A stretch of 64,000 bases of DNA, taken from JAJDZL01 sp965221175. GTDB lineage: Bacteria > Pseudomonadota > Gammaproteobacteria > Arenicellales > JAJDZL01. The notes beneath the pieces are model-generated. The model made no database searches. It had not been told where the DNA came from and worked only from the letters and a program-made list of their open reading frames with translations. The stretch lies in assembly GCA_965221175.1 (NCBI GenBank), contig OZ244867.1, forward strand, positions 2,604,001 to 2,668,000. Direction: 5' to 3'. This document shows, piece after piece, positions 1 through 9,271 of the stretch. Made by a program: the position numbers and the translations under genes. The stretch's first letter is position 1; each line of letters opens with the position of its first letter.

Positions 1-1
1 G

Positions 2-502
2 CCTGGAAACGGCAATCCAGAAATTCTGCTGAATTTCATCACACCTCACCAGAAGTGGGGAATCCACAGCACATATACGGATAACCTGCTGATGCTTACA
101 CTGTCGCGAGGCGGTCCGATCGTCTGGATCAGCGAGCAGGACGCAACACAGGCCGACATTGAAGACAACGACTGGATTGAAGCCTACAACGCGAATGGCG
201 CCTTGACCGCACGTGCGGTTGTTTCACAGCGCGTCAAGCCCGGTATGGCGCTGATGTACCATGCCCAGGAAAAAATTGTAAATGTTCCCGGATCCGAAGT
301 GACTGGCACGCGCGGTGGGATACACAATTCAGTGACCCGAACGGTACCCAAACCCACTCATATGATCGGAGGCTATGCACAGCTGAGCTACGGATTCAAC
401 TATTACGGTACGGTTGGATCCAATCGCGATGAGTTCATCGTAGTGCGTAAAATGGCGAAAGTCGACTGGCTTGGCGAATCGGCAGCAAGTGCGGCGGGAT
501 AA
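2..502 (+). CDS. narG: Respiratory nitrate reductase alpha subunit, C-terminal part (partial)
   Basis: This is the C-terminal end of NarG, the Mo-bisMGD catalytic subunit that reduces nitrate to nitrite on the cytoplasmic face of the inner membrane. The frame is open from base 2, so the gene starts outside the window. About 166 residues are visible, including the family-typical stretch around HSTYTDNLLMLTLSRGG (NarG C-terminal molydopterin-dinucleotide-binding region) and a C-terminal tail rich in Lys and Ala. The stop lies 37 bases before narH, and narH, narJ and narI follow in the usual order, so assignment by context and sequence agree. Cofactor ligands and the N-terminal Fe-S site lie outside the window. 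Confidence 0.95.
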   Translation, partial: PGNGNPEILLNFITPHQKWGIHSTYTDNLLMLTLSRGGPIVWISEQDATQADIEDNDWIEAYNANGALTARAVVSQRVKPGMALMYHAQEKIVNVPGSEVTGTRGGIHNSVTRTVPKPTHMIGGYAQLSYGFNYYGTVGSNRDEFIVVRKMAKVDWLGESAASAAG

Positions 503-539
503 TAAAGATTAAAGGATACGGCAACCAGGAGTTCCAACC

Positions 540-2078
540 ATGAAAATTAGAGCACAGATCGGAATGGTGATGAATCTCGACAAGTGCATTGGGTGTCACA
601 CTTGTTCGGTGACCTGCAAGAATGTATGGACCAGCAGAGAAGGCATGGAATACGCGTGGTTCAATAATGTCGAAACCAAGCCTGGAGTGGGTTACCCGAA
701 GGAATGGGAAAACCAAAAACGCTGGAACGGGGGATGGGTTCGGACGAAATCCGGCAAGATCCACCCGCGCATCGGCGGCAAATGGCGCGTGCTCGCCAAA
801 ATATTCGCAAATCCGGACCTGCCGGAAATCGATGACTACTACGAGCCTTTCACTTTCGATTACGAACACCTGCAAAATGCGCCAGAAAGTGAACATGCTC
901 CGACTGCCCAACCTCGGTCGTTGATCACCGGCGAACGGATGGAGAAAATAAAATGGGGACCGAACTGGGAAGAAATTTTAGGCGGCGAGTTTTCAAAGCG
1001 TTCCAAGGACATTAACTTCGAAGGCATGGAGAAGGAAATATACGGTCAGTTTGAGAATACCTTCATGATGTATCTGCCGCGTTTATGCGAGCATTGCCTC
1101 AACCCCAGTTGTGTGGCTTCGTGTCCATCAGGTGCGATCTACAAGCGTGAGGAGGATGGCATTGTTCTGATTGACCAGGACAAGTGCCGCGGCTGGAGAA
1201 TGTGCGTATCCGGCTGTCCATACAAGAAAATCTACTACAACTGGAAGACTGGAAAGTCCGAGAAGTGCATCCTGTGCTACCCGCGGATTGAAGCGGGAGA
1301 ACCGACAGTCTGTTCCGAAACCTGCGTAGGCCGCATCCGATACCTGGGCGTCGTGCTCTACGATGCCGACCGGATCGCCGAGGCGGCTAGTGTGGAAAAT
1401 GAGCAGGATCTCTATGGTGCGCAGTTACGGGTTTTCGTCGATCCGAATGACCCTGAAATTCAACAGCAAGCTCTGAAAGATGGAGTTCCCCAAAGTTGGA
1501 TTGAAGGTGCAATCCGATCTCCGATCTGGAAAATGGCAATGGAATGGAAAGTTGCGTTTCCGTTGCACCCGGAGTACAGAACACTCCCCATGGTGTGGTA
1601 TGTTCCGCCGCTGTCGCCGATTCAATCAGCAGTGGAGGCAGGCTACCTCAGCGACGATAACGGTATCGCCGACGTGAACTCTCTGCGAATTCCCATTCGC
1701 TACCTCTCCAACATGCTGACCGCCGGAGACGATGCACCGATTGTTACGGGACTTCAGCGTATGCTCGCAATGCGCGCCTTTATGCGCTCAAAGACAGTTG
1801 ACGGCATCGTCGATGAGAACATTCCGGAACAGGTTGGTTTGAGCACAACGGAAATTGAACAGATGTATCAACTGATGGCAATCGCCAACTACGAAGATCG
1901 CTTTGTCATTCCAACCAGTCATCGCGAGGTAACGGAAAACGCCCAGCACCTGAGAGGCAGCTGCGGATTCTCTTTCGGCGATGGATGTGCTCCGAACGAA
2001 CGCACCAACCCGTTTGCGATCACCTACTCCGCTTCCGGAAACATACCGACCCGCGTTGCATCAGGAGGACAGGTTTGA
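540..2078 (+). CDS. narH: Respiratory nitrate reductase beta subunit (Fe-S)
   Basis: NarH passes electrons from the NarI haems to NarG through four Fe-S clusters. The 512-residue length is typical. Four cysteine groups are visible. The first is CIGCHTCSVTCK at residues 16-27. The second, CEHCLNPSCVASC, is near residue 183. The third is CRGWRMCVSGCPYKK, where Trp replaces a Cys, as expected for the [3Fe-4S] cluster of NarH. The fourth contains CILCYPR and CSETCVGR. The ATG start follows AACCAGGAG. It sits between narG and narJ, and its stop overlaps the narJ TTG start. Nothing in it looks abnormal. Confidence 0.98.
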   Translation: MKIRAQIGMVMNLDKCIGCHTCSVTCKNVWTSREGMEYAWFNNVETKPGVGYPKEWENQKRWNGGWVRTKSGKIHPRIGGKWRVLAKIFANPDLPEIDDYYEPFTFDYEHLQNAPESEHAPTAQPRSLITGERMEKIKWGPNWEEILGGEFSKRSKDINFEGMEKEIYGQFENTFMMYLPRLCEHCLNPSCVASCPSGAIYKREEDGIVLIDQDKCRGWRMCVSGCPYKKIYYNWKTGKSEKCILCYPRIEAGEPTVCSETCVGRIRYLGVVLYDADRIAEAASVENEQDLYGAQLRVFVDPNDPEIQQQALKDGVPQSWIEGAIRSPIWKMAMEWKVAFPLHPEYRTLPMVWYVPPLSPIQSAVEAGYLSDDNGIADVNSLRIPIRYLSNMLTAGDDAPIVTGLQRMLAMRAFMRSKTVDGIVDENIPEQVGLSTTEIEQMYQLMAIANYEDRFVIPTSHREVTENAQHLRGSCGFSFGDGCAPNERTNPFAITYSASGNIPTRVASGGQV

Positions 2079-2764
2079 AGACATTCAGGGCTCTCGCCGC
2101 AATTCTCACGTATCCTGACTCCAGGCTTCGGGAAGCCATCCACGAGTTTCCGGAAGTCATTGAGGATGAAAAACTTCTGGCAGCTGGGGAGCGCAAGGCA
2201 GTCAAACTTCTTCTGAACCGGCTGGCAGATCAGGATTTGTTGGATCTACAGGAAGAATACGTTCTGTTGTTCGATCGTACGAGAAGTCTGTCATTGCATT
2301 TGTTCGAGCATGTGCATGGTCAGTCGAGGGATCGAGGTCAAGCGATGGTTGACTTGCGTCAGCAGTATCTGGACGCCGGCGTTGAGATCGATTCGGCTGA
2401 ACTTCCCGATTACCTGCCGATGTTTTTGGAATACCTGTCGTTGCTTCCGATAAAGCAGGCCAAAGAGCAGCTGGCACTGTGTCTGCCTATAATTGCGGCC
2501 CTTCGGGAGCGTTTGCGCAAACGCAACAGCGCATACTCGGCCGCATTCGGTGCTCTGGTATGCATCGCGGGCGGCAAGCCCGATCCTGAAGTTCTCAAGA
2601 CGCTGCTTTCGCAAGCCATGGACAACCCCGAAGATATGGAGGCAATTGACCAGGCTTGGAATGAATCTCCGGTCACTTTCAGACCACCCGAGGTGCTGCA
2701 ACCTGCCAAGGGCAGTGCGATGGAAATTCCGATACGCATATCAAGTCAATCATCCGGTAGATAG
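2075..2764 (+). CDS. narJ: Nitrate reductase assembly chaperone
   Basis: NarJ is a TorD-like helical chaperone that holds the NarGH complex while the molybdenum cofactor is inserted. The frame is open further upstream inside narH, but the start was placed at TTG 2075. There a strong GGAGGA ribosome site (2064-2069) precedes it and the start overlaps the narH stop by 4 nt (TTGA), giving 229 residues, the usual NarJ size. The sequence begins LKTFRALAAILTYPD, a typical NarJ opening, and contains the DYLPMFLEYLS segment typical of the family. Alternative upstream starts would give a long extension encoded inside narH and are unlikely. Confidence 0.93.
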   Translation: MKTFRALAAILTYPDSRLREAIHEFPEVIEDEKLLAAGERKAVKLLLNRLADQDLLDLQEEYVLLFDRTRSLSLHLFEHVHGQSRDRGQAMVDLRQQYLDAGVEIDSAELPDYLPMFLEYLSLLPIKQAKEQLALCLPIIAALRERLRKRNSAYSAAFGALVCIAGGKPDPEVLKTLLSQAMDNPEDMEAIDQAWNESPVTFRPPEVLQPAKGSAMEIPIRISSQSSGR

Positions 2765-2766
2765 CT

Positions 2767-3471
2767 ATGGGCACGTACGTGAATTTCCTGCTGTTCGGCA
2801 TCTATCCATATATTGCATTGGCTGTTTTCATTGTGGGCAGCATTGTCCGATTCAATCGCGATCAGTACAACTGGCGAAGTGGCTCCAGCCAACTGCTTCG
2901 CAGGCGACAGCTTTTCTGGGGCAGCAATCTTTTTCATTTTGGCATACTGGTGGTTTTTCTGGGACACTTAGTCGGATTGCTGACACCGATTGCGTTCTTT
3001 GATGCGATCGGAATTTCACACACGTTCAAACAAATTATGGCTATAGTGGTCGGCGGAGTGGCAGGATTTGCATGTTTTATCGGTTTGCTGCTGCTGATCC
3101 ACCGTCGCCTGTTTGATTCCCGCATTCGAACCACCAGTTCGTTTTCAGATATCTTCATTCTGTTGCTTCTGTTCGTACAGCTGACCATTGGATTGCTGAC
3201 GATTCTGGTGTCCGTGGGACATCTGGATGGTGAGGAGATGGTACGCTTCATGACCTGGGCGCAGATGATCATTACATTCCAAAACGGTGCGGTAGATCTG
3301 GTTGTGAGTGCCCACCCATTGTTCAAATTGCATCTGTTTCTGGGATTGACTGTATTTCTGGTGTTCCCATTCACCCGGTTGGTGCATGTCTGGAGCGCAC
3401 CGATTTGGTACATCGGTCGTCGAGGGTATCAGGTTGTGAGATCCCGGAGCGATAACATCCAGGCTCGTTAA
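2767..3471 (+). CDS. narI: Respiratory nitrate reductase gamma subunit (cytochrome b)
   Basis: NarI is the membrane anchor that oxidises quinol and carries two b haems. The 234-residue protein has about five hydrophobic helices. Expected axial haem ligands are visible as His57 and His67 in HFGILVVFLGH and as the two histidines in the last helices (HPLFKLHLFLG and FTRLVHVW), the spacing known for NarI. It starts 2 nt after narJ and completes the narGHJI operon. A parvulin gene follows after 25 nt. Confidence 0.96.
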   Translation: MGTYVNFLLFGIYPYIALAVFIVGSIVRFNRDQYNWRSGSSQLLRRRQLFWGSNLFHFGILVVFLGHLVGLLTPIAFFDAIGISHTFKQIMAIVVGGVAGFACFIGLLLLIHRRLFDSRIRTTSSFSDIFILLLLFVQLTIGLLTILVSVGHLDGEEMVRFMTWAQMIITFQNGAVDLVVSAHPLFKLHLFLGLTVFLVFPFTRLVHVWSAPIWYIGRRGYQVVRSRSDNIQAR

Positions 3472-3496
3472 ACACCCATTCACCGGTATCGGTTCG

Positions 3497-4276
3497 GTGT
3501 CATCAGGGATTTCCGTCAACGGCGAAAACATCTCAGAAGAATCGATTCTCGAGGAGATGCAGTACCACCCGGCAGATAAACTGCCGCGACAGGCTGCCGC
3601 TGATGCCTTGGTAATTCGCTGCTTGCTTCTGCAGGAAGCGAAACATCTTCAGATTGAAGCCAAATCAAGAGAAATAGGACCAGGTCGGTTCGAAGTCCAT
3701 GATGAAGCACAAATCCGAACCCTGCTCGAATCAATAATATCAGTGCCAGAGCCCGATGCCAGCGCGTGCAAAAGTTACTATGAATCGAATCGACAGCGAT
3801 TCCGTTCTCCCGATATTTATGAACCCAGACATATTCTTTATGCTGCCGACCCGCAAGACTCAAGTGCCGTTGAAACCGCTCTGAGTCGCGCGCATGCCGC
3901 CATTGAGATACTCTCCCGTGAACCGGACCGGTTCAATGAGATAGCGAGCAGTGAATCAGACTGCTCATCGCGCAGTACCGGAGGGCATCTTGGACAAGTC
4001 ACTGTGGGAGATACTGTCCCTGAATTTGAAAGTGCAATTCTCGATCTTGGTGATGACGAGCTTTGTTCAGAACCCATACAGACCCGCTACGGAGTGCACG
4101 TCGCGCGGATGGAGCATCACGAGAAAGGCCGACAGCTAATGTTTGAAAGCGTCCATCAGCAGATCAGTACTTATCTTGTACAGCGCGAGTGGCATCAAGC
4201 CGTCCAGGCTTTCGTACAAACTCTAATGGAACGCTCGACCATTGTGGGCTGGGAACCCAGTCAACACAAGAATTGA
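3497..4276 (+). CDS. Parvulin-type peptidyl-prolyl cis-trans isomerase of the nar operon
   Basis: This is a 259-residue PpiC/NifM-like protein. The N-terminal half is helical and charged. The parvulin domain spans about residues 108-210, with the markers EPRHILYA, STGGHLGQV, GDTVPEFESAILDL and TRYGVHVARMEHHEKG. No signal peptide is visible, so it is probably cytoplasmic, like NifM and the PPIases encoded with other narGHJI operons, where it may help fold the nitrate reductase. It starts with GTG 25 nt after narI, on the same strand, and is very likely in the same operon. The ribosome site is weak, so the start is only moderately certain. The function in nitrate reductase maturation is inferred from context. 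Confidence 0.85.
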   Translation: MSSGISVNGENISEESILEEMQYHPADKLPRQAAADALVIRCLLLQEAKHLQIEAKSREIGPGRFEVHDEAQIRTLLESIISVPEPDASACKSYYESNRQRFRSPDIYEPRHILYAADPQDSSAVETALSRAHAAIEILSREPDRFNEIASSESDCSSRSTGGHLGQVTVGDTVPEFESAILDLGDDELCSEPIQTRYGVHVARMEHHEKGRQLMFESVHQQISTYLVQREWHQAVQAFVQTLMERSTIVGWEPSQHKN

Positions 4277-4372
4277 AATTCCCAGATACTCGTCGCCGTA
4301 TCGCCAACTAATGCAACATGTTCCGCAATTCTTGCCATATGGCCTCAATTTCAATTTTCATTACGCCAACTT

Positions 4373-5743
4373 CTAGCAGGGAACTTCCGCATTCCTGCGC
4401 GTGTAATACCACCAAGTTACGGCAACACATGTCACATAGAACGCAATGAAGAAAATCAGTGCAATGTCAGGTTTTCCCGTCAGGGCAATCGCGGTACCGT
4501 AACTTTTTGGTATGAAAAACGCCCCGTAAGCAGCAATAGCCGAAGTGAAGCCAATAATTGCAGCCGCCTCGCGCTCCGCATTGCGTGCCTGTTCCGCTTC
4601 GTTGACATTCGGCATCAGGCGTTTCACCTCTCGTCTGAAAATTACCGGAATCATTTGAAACGTCGAAGCGTTTCCAACCCCAGTAGCCAAGAAGAGAATC
4701 ATGAACATCGCAAAAAATCCCCAGAACGCGTTGGGGGCTTCTTTGATGCTCAGGAAGTACAGCACCCCGATAACCGCCAGAATCATCACAAGAAAGGTCC
4801 AGAATGTGACCTTGCCTCCACCATAGCGGTCGGAAACCCAGCCGGTCGCTGCACGGCTAACGGCACCGATCAACGGACCGAGAAAAACAAACTGCAGGAC
4901 ATTGATATCGGGAAACTGCGTCTTGGCGAGAAGTGGAAATCCGGCAGAATAGCCGATAAAAGAGCCGAATGTACCGGTGTACAGCCAGCACATGACCCAG
5001 TTGTGCTTGCGCGTGAAAATTACGGATTGTTCTTTGAACGAGGATTTTGCCTCTGCAATATCGTGCATACCGAACCACGCAGCTATGGCCGAGACGGCAA
5101 TGAATGGAACCCACACAAAACCTGCATTCTGAAGCCATATCGGGTTGCCGTCGGACATAATCTGCGGTTCGCCGCCCAGAGCTCCGAACACACCGACAGT
5201 AATCACAAACGGAACTGTGAACTGCATCACACTGACCCCCGCATTCCCCAGTCCCGCATTCAGCGCCAAGGCATTCCCCTTTGTTTTCTTAGGAAAAAAG
5301 TATGAAATATTTGCCATGGAAGAAGCGAAATTTCCTCCACCGAACCCGCAGAGCAATGCGAGCAGAATCAGAACGAAATACGGTGTTCCGGGGTCTTTGA
5401 CTGCAAAGCCAATCCCCAGTGCTGGAATCAGCAGGGATGCCGTAGTCACCGCAGTCCACATTCGGCCGCCGAAGATCGGCACCATAAAACTGTAGAAAAT
5501 TCTGAAGGTTGCGCCTGACAACCCCGGTAATGCCGCAAGCCAGAACAGTTGATTGGTGGAATAGTCAAAGCCGACCAGTGGAAGCTTGGCCACCACTACC
5601 GACCAAACCAGCCAGACAGAGAACGCCAGCAGCAGAGCCGGAATTGAAATCCAGAGATTCAGATTAGCAATCGATCGGCCGTGCTCTTTCCAGAATTGTT
5701 CATCATCAGGCCGCCAGTCGGCCAGAGTTCGTCCGCGATTCAT
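4373..5743 (-). CDS. narK2: NarK2-type nitrate/nitrite transporter (MFS)
   Basis: A 456-residue major facilitator protein with about 12 membrane helices. The nitrate signature GGGNFASSMANISYFFP followed by GLGNAGVSVMQF identifies the NarK/nitrate porter family, and the sequence resembles the NarK2 half of fused NarK proteins. NarK2 types are thought to exchange nitrate for nitrite during anaerobic respiration. The start ATG overlaps the stop of the upstream NarK1 gene by 4 nt, so the two are translationally coupled. It converges on the nar operon with about 100 bases between the stops. Confidence 0.93.
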   Translation of the reverse strand: MNRGRTLADWRPDDEQFWKEHGRSIANLNLWISIPALLLAFSVWLVWSVVVAKLPLVGFDYSTNQLFWLAALPGLSGATFRIFYSFMVPIFGGRMWTAVTTASLLIPALGIGFAVKDPGTPYFVLILLALLCGFGGGNFASSMANISYFFPKKTKGNALALNAGLGNAGVSVMQFTVPFVITVGVFGALGGEPQIMSDGNPIWLQNAGFVWVPFIAVSAIAAWFGMHDIAEAKSSFKEQSVIFTRKHNWVMCWLYTGTFGSFIGYSAGFPLLAKTQFPDINVLQFVFLGPLIGAVSRAATGWVSDRYGGGKVTFWTFLVMILAVIGVLYFLSIKEAPNAFWGFFAMFMILFLATGVGNASTFQMIPVIFRREVKRLMPNVNEAEQARNAEREAAAIIGFTSAIAAYGAFFIPKSYGTAIALTGKPDIALIFFIAFYVTCVAVTWWYYTRRNAEVPC

Positions 5744-7059
5744 AATTGTTCCTCATTGGTGCTGTATGGTTTTTCGGGCAGATCGCTGAGGTCGCGATCA
5801 CCTACGAGTTGTGGATGTCTTCTGTGCTCGCCCCTGCGGATCGCCAGATGCATCCAGACCGTACTGACCATTACCAGAACGAACAGCAGCATGAAAGATG
5901 ACGTCCATACCTGAAACAAGTCATTGAGAATTCCGAATGCAATCGGCAGGAAGAAACCGCCGAGCCCGCCAATCATGCCAACCAGACCTCCAACCGAACC
6001 GACATGTTCGGGATAGTATACCGGTATGTGCTTATAAACCGCCGCCTTCCCGAGGGACATCATGAAACCCAGAACAATCGTCAGAATTACAAAAAAGACG
6101 ATATTGATTTCAATTGTGAACTCAATCGGTCCGGATATGCCCTCAACGATGTAGTGAGTTTCGGGATAACTCATCAGAAACAGGCAAACCAGGGACACAA
6201 TGAATGTCGCATACATGACCGAACGAGCTCCCCAGAGATCGGACATCCAGCCGCCCAGTGCCCTGAATACTGATCCTGGCAATGAGTAGGCGGTAGCTAG
6301 CATCCCGGCAGCAATTAGATCGAGTCCGTAAGCACCAACATAAAAGCGCGGAAGATACGAAGCAAGTGCGACGAATCCGCCGAAAACAAAGAAATAATAG
6401 GTGGCAAATCTCCACACCTGAATGTTTTTAAGCGGCACCAGCTGTTTTGCAACGCTAGGTGCTTTTTCACCGTGTTCGCGGCGATGAACTGACGTCGGAT
6501 CGTCTTTGGCAATAAAGTAGAATGCAATTGCCGTTACAGCCAGGCACACCGCATAGATTTGCGCGGTTTGCTGCCAGCCGAAGGCAAGCACCAGAAAAGG
6601 TGCACCAAAGTTCGTAGCGGCAGCGCCTACATTTCCGGCTCCGAATATTCCAAGTGCCGTGCCCTGCCGTTCCTTGCTGAACCAACGTGAGGTGTAGGCG
6701 ACACCCACGATGAACGAGCCGCCTGCAAAGCCGACACCAAGAGCGGCCAGCAGAAAAACCTCATAGGTCTGAGCGGAGGACAGGAGCCAGGTGCACACTG
6801 CAGTCGTTAACATCTGCAGCGCGTAGATCAGTCGCCCTCCAAGCTGTTCAGTCCACACTCCCAGAAATATTCGCGAAATGGACCCGGTGAGAATCGGAGT
6901 TGCCACTAGAATGCCAAACTGGGTTTCCGACAGATTCAAATCCATTTGGATTTGTACGCCGATGATTGAAAAGATTGTCCACACTGCAAAACATACAGTG
7001 AAGGCGAATGTGCTGAGCCCAAGTGCTCGATATTGATCAGATTTTGATTCGATTTCCAT
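5740..7059 (-). CDS. narK1: NarK1-type nitrate transporter (MFS)
   Basis: An MFS nitrate porter with about 12 helices. The signature region reads GFAGGSFIVGVAYTSRWF and GIFGAGNVGAAATNFGAP. NarK1-type proteins are usually proton-nitrate symporters that start nitrate uptake. The frame is open for 27 codons upstream, but ATG at 7059 (MEIESKSDQYRALGL) is the better start because the hydrophobic first helix begins shortly after it, as in relatives. It is the first gene of a two-gene unit with narK2, in the order seen in organisms where NarK1 and NarK2 are fused. An FNR-like site lies about 110-125 bases upstream. Confidence 0.92.
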   Translation of the reverse strand: MEIESKSDQYRALGLSTFAFTVCFAVWTIFSIIGVQIQMDLNLSETQFGILVATPILTGSISRIFLGVWTEQLGGRLIYALQMLTTAVCTWLLSSAQTYEVFLLAALGVGFAGGSFIVGVAYTSRWFSKERQGTALGIFGAGNVGAAATNFGAPFLVLAFGWQQTAQIYAVCLAVTAIAFYFIAKDDPTSVHRREHGEKAPSVAKQLVPLKNIQVWRFATYYFFVFGGFVALASYLPRFYVGAYGLDLIAAGMLATAYSLPGSVFRALGGWMSDLWGARSVMYATFIVSLVCLFLMSYPETHYIVEGISGPIEFTIEINIVFFVILTIVLGFMMSLGKAAVYKHIPVYYPEHVGSVGGLVGMIGGLGGFFLPIAFGILNDLFQVWTSSFMLLFVLVMVSTVWMHLAIRRGEHRRHPQLVGDRDLSDLPEKPYSTNEEQL

Positions 7060-7169
7060 AGAATCAGCCCATTTTAGGTGCCATTGCAAAACTATTAATT
7101 TCGGGCAACTCGTGATTAACAGAATTGCTGCCCCTGTCAAAATAGCGCATCAGGTATCACCCGACTAGA

Positions 7170-7183
7170 ATGAATCAGTTCAA
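7170..7183 (-). promoter_or_regulatory. FNR/ANR-like binding site upstream of narK1-narK2
   Basis: On the minus strand the sequence reads TTGA-N6-TCAT, seven of eight positions of the FNR-type consensus TTGA-N6-TCAA. It lies about 110-125 bases before the narK1 start. Oxygen-sensing FNR/ANR proteins commonly activate narK, which fits. No regulator gene (fnr, narXL, narR) is present in the window. The call is a motif match plus context only. Confidence 0.4.
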
Positions 7184-7328
7184 ATCATGTAATTCGGCGA
7201 AAATACCCAAATGATAAATCTGCTACGGAATGTTACAACAGTTGGCGTTTACTAGGTAAAAAACGTACAGCCGATTAGTAGAGTCAGAAGGAAATGCGCG
7301 TTGCGTAGATTGAGGGAGAAAATTTAGT

Positions 7329-7343
7329 TGGTGATATTCACCA
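7329..7343. promoter_or_regulatory. Perfect inverted repeat, possible operator
   Basis: TGGTGA and TCACCA arms flank a TAT spacer, giving a 15-base site with dyad symmetry in the spacer between narK1 and dsbD. Its size suits a dimeric transcription factor. It matches no motif I can name, and it could also be a chance palindrome. Confidence 0.3.
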
Positions 7344-7600
7344 TTAACCAGCGTCTCAGTCTATATCTTAACCATGTTTCCCCGCTCCTGCTCATCAAAC
7401 CGGACGTGAGGTTTTCCTTATCAAATTTAAACTTTTTAAACAATTTATATGGCTGAAAAATTGCCTACAGCGCTACAAGTTTCATCCATTGATAAAACTT
7501 GTAGCACTGGCCATTGTCTCAACAATAGTAATGGTTGAAATATTTTGATGTATGGTCATTCAGGTACTTCGTGAACTTCTAATCCACTATTGATATTGAT

Positions 7601-9004
7601 GTGCTGAAAAATTCGAACAGTAAATTCATTCTTGGCGTGATGCTGTTGGTAACTTTCGCCGATGTTTATGCACAGACGGGTAGTGGCGCCATTTCACTGC
7701 TGAATCCAGAAGCGAGTGTGCTGTTGTTGATTATTTCCGCATTCGGAGTTGGACTTCTTCTGACTTTTACTCCATGCGTTTTGCCCCTTATACCAATTGT
7801 GTCAGCCATTATTGTTTCACAGGCTGATCAGAAAAGCAGCCGCATGAGAGGCGGAGTGCTAACTTCAATCTATGTCCTAGGAACAATCGTTACCTACGCC
7901 GCTGTTGGGGCAGTAGCCGGCGCATCTGGCGATCAGTTGCAGGCATATTTTCAGATTCCCTGGGTCATTGGCATCGTGGCTGCAGTACTGGTGGCGGGTG
8001 CGCTATCGTTGTTTGGACTCTATGAAATTCGGCTTCCGTCCTCGTTTGAGACGAGCATGCAGGAGAGCGCTTCTCGTCTGGGAGGAGGTCGGATCGGTTC
8101 AGTATTCATACTTGGAATCGTGTCTGCGCTGGTAGTCGGTGCTTGTGTTACGCCACTTATAATCTCGGTGTTGGGAATTGTGGTTGCGAAAGGTGACCCA
8201 TTGCTTGGAGCGATCATGATGTCGTCCATGGCATTTGGCATGGGTGCAGTTTTGATTGCGATCGGATTTGGACTGTCATACATTCTGCCTAAAACCGGTG
8301 CCTGGATGGAGCGAATCAAACATTTGCTCGGAGTGATGCTGGTTGCATTGGCCATATACCTTCTTGAAGCGATTCCGAACGTTCCAGTACTGTTTCTGTG
8401 GGCTGCATTTCTTATCGTGTTTGCACTATTTCTTGGTGCAACCCGCAAATTGCCGCACAAAGCAACAGGATCGCATCAGTTTCTAAAAGGGGCCGGAATC
8501 GTTGTACTGATTTGGGGAGTTGTCAGTTTAATCGGAGCTGCGGTCGGTAACCGCGATGTCACTCAACCGCTCCCTCAATTGGCTGCCATGCTCAGTCCGG
8601 ACAGTGTAATTGAAACAGCCCCATCTGATACGAATTCAAAAAGCGCATTTAACTACGTAAGAAATATTGAAGAATTTGACGGTTTGCTGAAAAAAGCGAA
8701 TCTGGACAATCGTCCGGTGCTGCTGGATTTTTATGCAGACTGGTGCCTAGACTGCAAGAGAATGGATCGAACTACGTTTCAAGACCCGTCAATCGTGGCG
8801 TTATTGAACGAGACGTTCACTGCCTTGAAAGTCGATGTTTCTGATCCCAATGATAATTTTGGCCGCACCTTGAGAAAACGATACAGCGTATTCGGCCCGC
8901 CGGCCTTGGTGTTGTTTGACTCAAGCGGCAATGTTTTGGATGATCCGCCCACCTACGGCTATTTGAACGTTGAAGAGTTGACAGATTTTCTGTCCAGAGG
9001 TTAG
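7601..9004 (+). CDS. DsbD-like thiol:disulfide interchange protein lacking the N-terminal alpha domain
   Basis: It carries electrons from cytoplasmic thioredoxin across the membrane to periplasmic thiol proteins, as needed for cytochrome c maturation and disulfide isomerisation. After a signal-like N-terminus, a CcdA-type membrane domain of about eight helices contains the two reactive cysteine motifs, FTPCVLPLIP and GACVTPLII. A periplasmic thioredoxin domain follows, with active site WCLDCK near residue 381. The length of 467 is clearly shorter than full DsbD (about 565) because the immunoglobulin-like DsbD-alpha domain is absent. The start is GTG with no clear ribosome site. Neighbours on both sides are separated by long spacers, so it is probably a single-gene unit. 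Confidence 0.88.
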   Translation: MLKNSNSKFILGVMLLVTFADVYAQTGSGAISLLNPEASVLLLIISAFGVGLLLTFTPCVLPLIPIVSAIIVSQADQKSSRMRGGVLTSIYVLGTIVTYAAVGAVAGASGDQLQAYFQIPWVIGIVAAVLVAGALSLFGLYEIRLPSSFETSMQESASRLGGGRIGSVFILGIVSALVVGACVTPLIISVLGIVVAKGDPLLGAIMMSSMAFGMGAVLIAIGFGLSYILPKTGAWMERIKHLLGVMLVALAIYLLEAIPNVPVLFLWAAFLIVFALFLGATRKLPHKATGSHQFLKGAGIVVLIWGVVSLIGAAVGNRDVTQPLPQLAAMLSPDSVIETAPSDTNSKSAFNYVRNIEEFDGLLKKANLDNRPVLLDFYADWCLDCKRMDRTTFQDPSIVALLNETFTALKVDVSDPNDNFGRTLRKRYSVFGPPALVLFDSSGNVLDDPPTYGYLNVEELTDFLSRG

Positions 9005-9271
9005 GGACGAGGAACAAACGCTCGCTGAGCTGTTCGTGGATTGCAGCTATTGGTAGCTTGTTGCCAAATACACATCACAATTCCAGGAGTGATTTTCTAG
9101 ATTCTGCAAGCTAAAATTACTTTCATAAAATTCAATCTGGGCGTACGAAATCGTTGCGGTTTCGCTATAATTTTCCCCGCGTGCTCTGCTTGAATTTTGG
9201 TTCACTTCACTTCTAAAGCGCAAACTTTTGGCTGGTCTGTATATTGTTTTTTCACTTGAAATGCGTCACTG

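Larger units (their letters stand above)
7140..7600. other. Intergenic region between narK1 and dsbD
   Basis: A 460-base A+T-rich stretch with no convincing gene. It holds the FNR-like site (7170-7183), a perfect inverted repeat TGGTGA-TAT-TCACCA at about 7329-7343, and a short stretch near 7375-7417 that on the minus strand contains CCTCACGTCCGGTTTGATG, reminiscent of a conserved structural segment of bacterial group II introns. No reverse transcriptase gene is present. Confidence 0.5.

Noticed and set aside
4655..5305. Plus-strand open frame of 216 codons opposite narK2
   Set aside because: It is antisense to a clear 12-helix transporter. Its charged composition is what the reverse of a hydrophobic gene usually gives.
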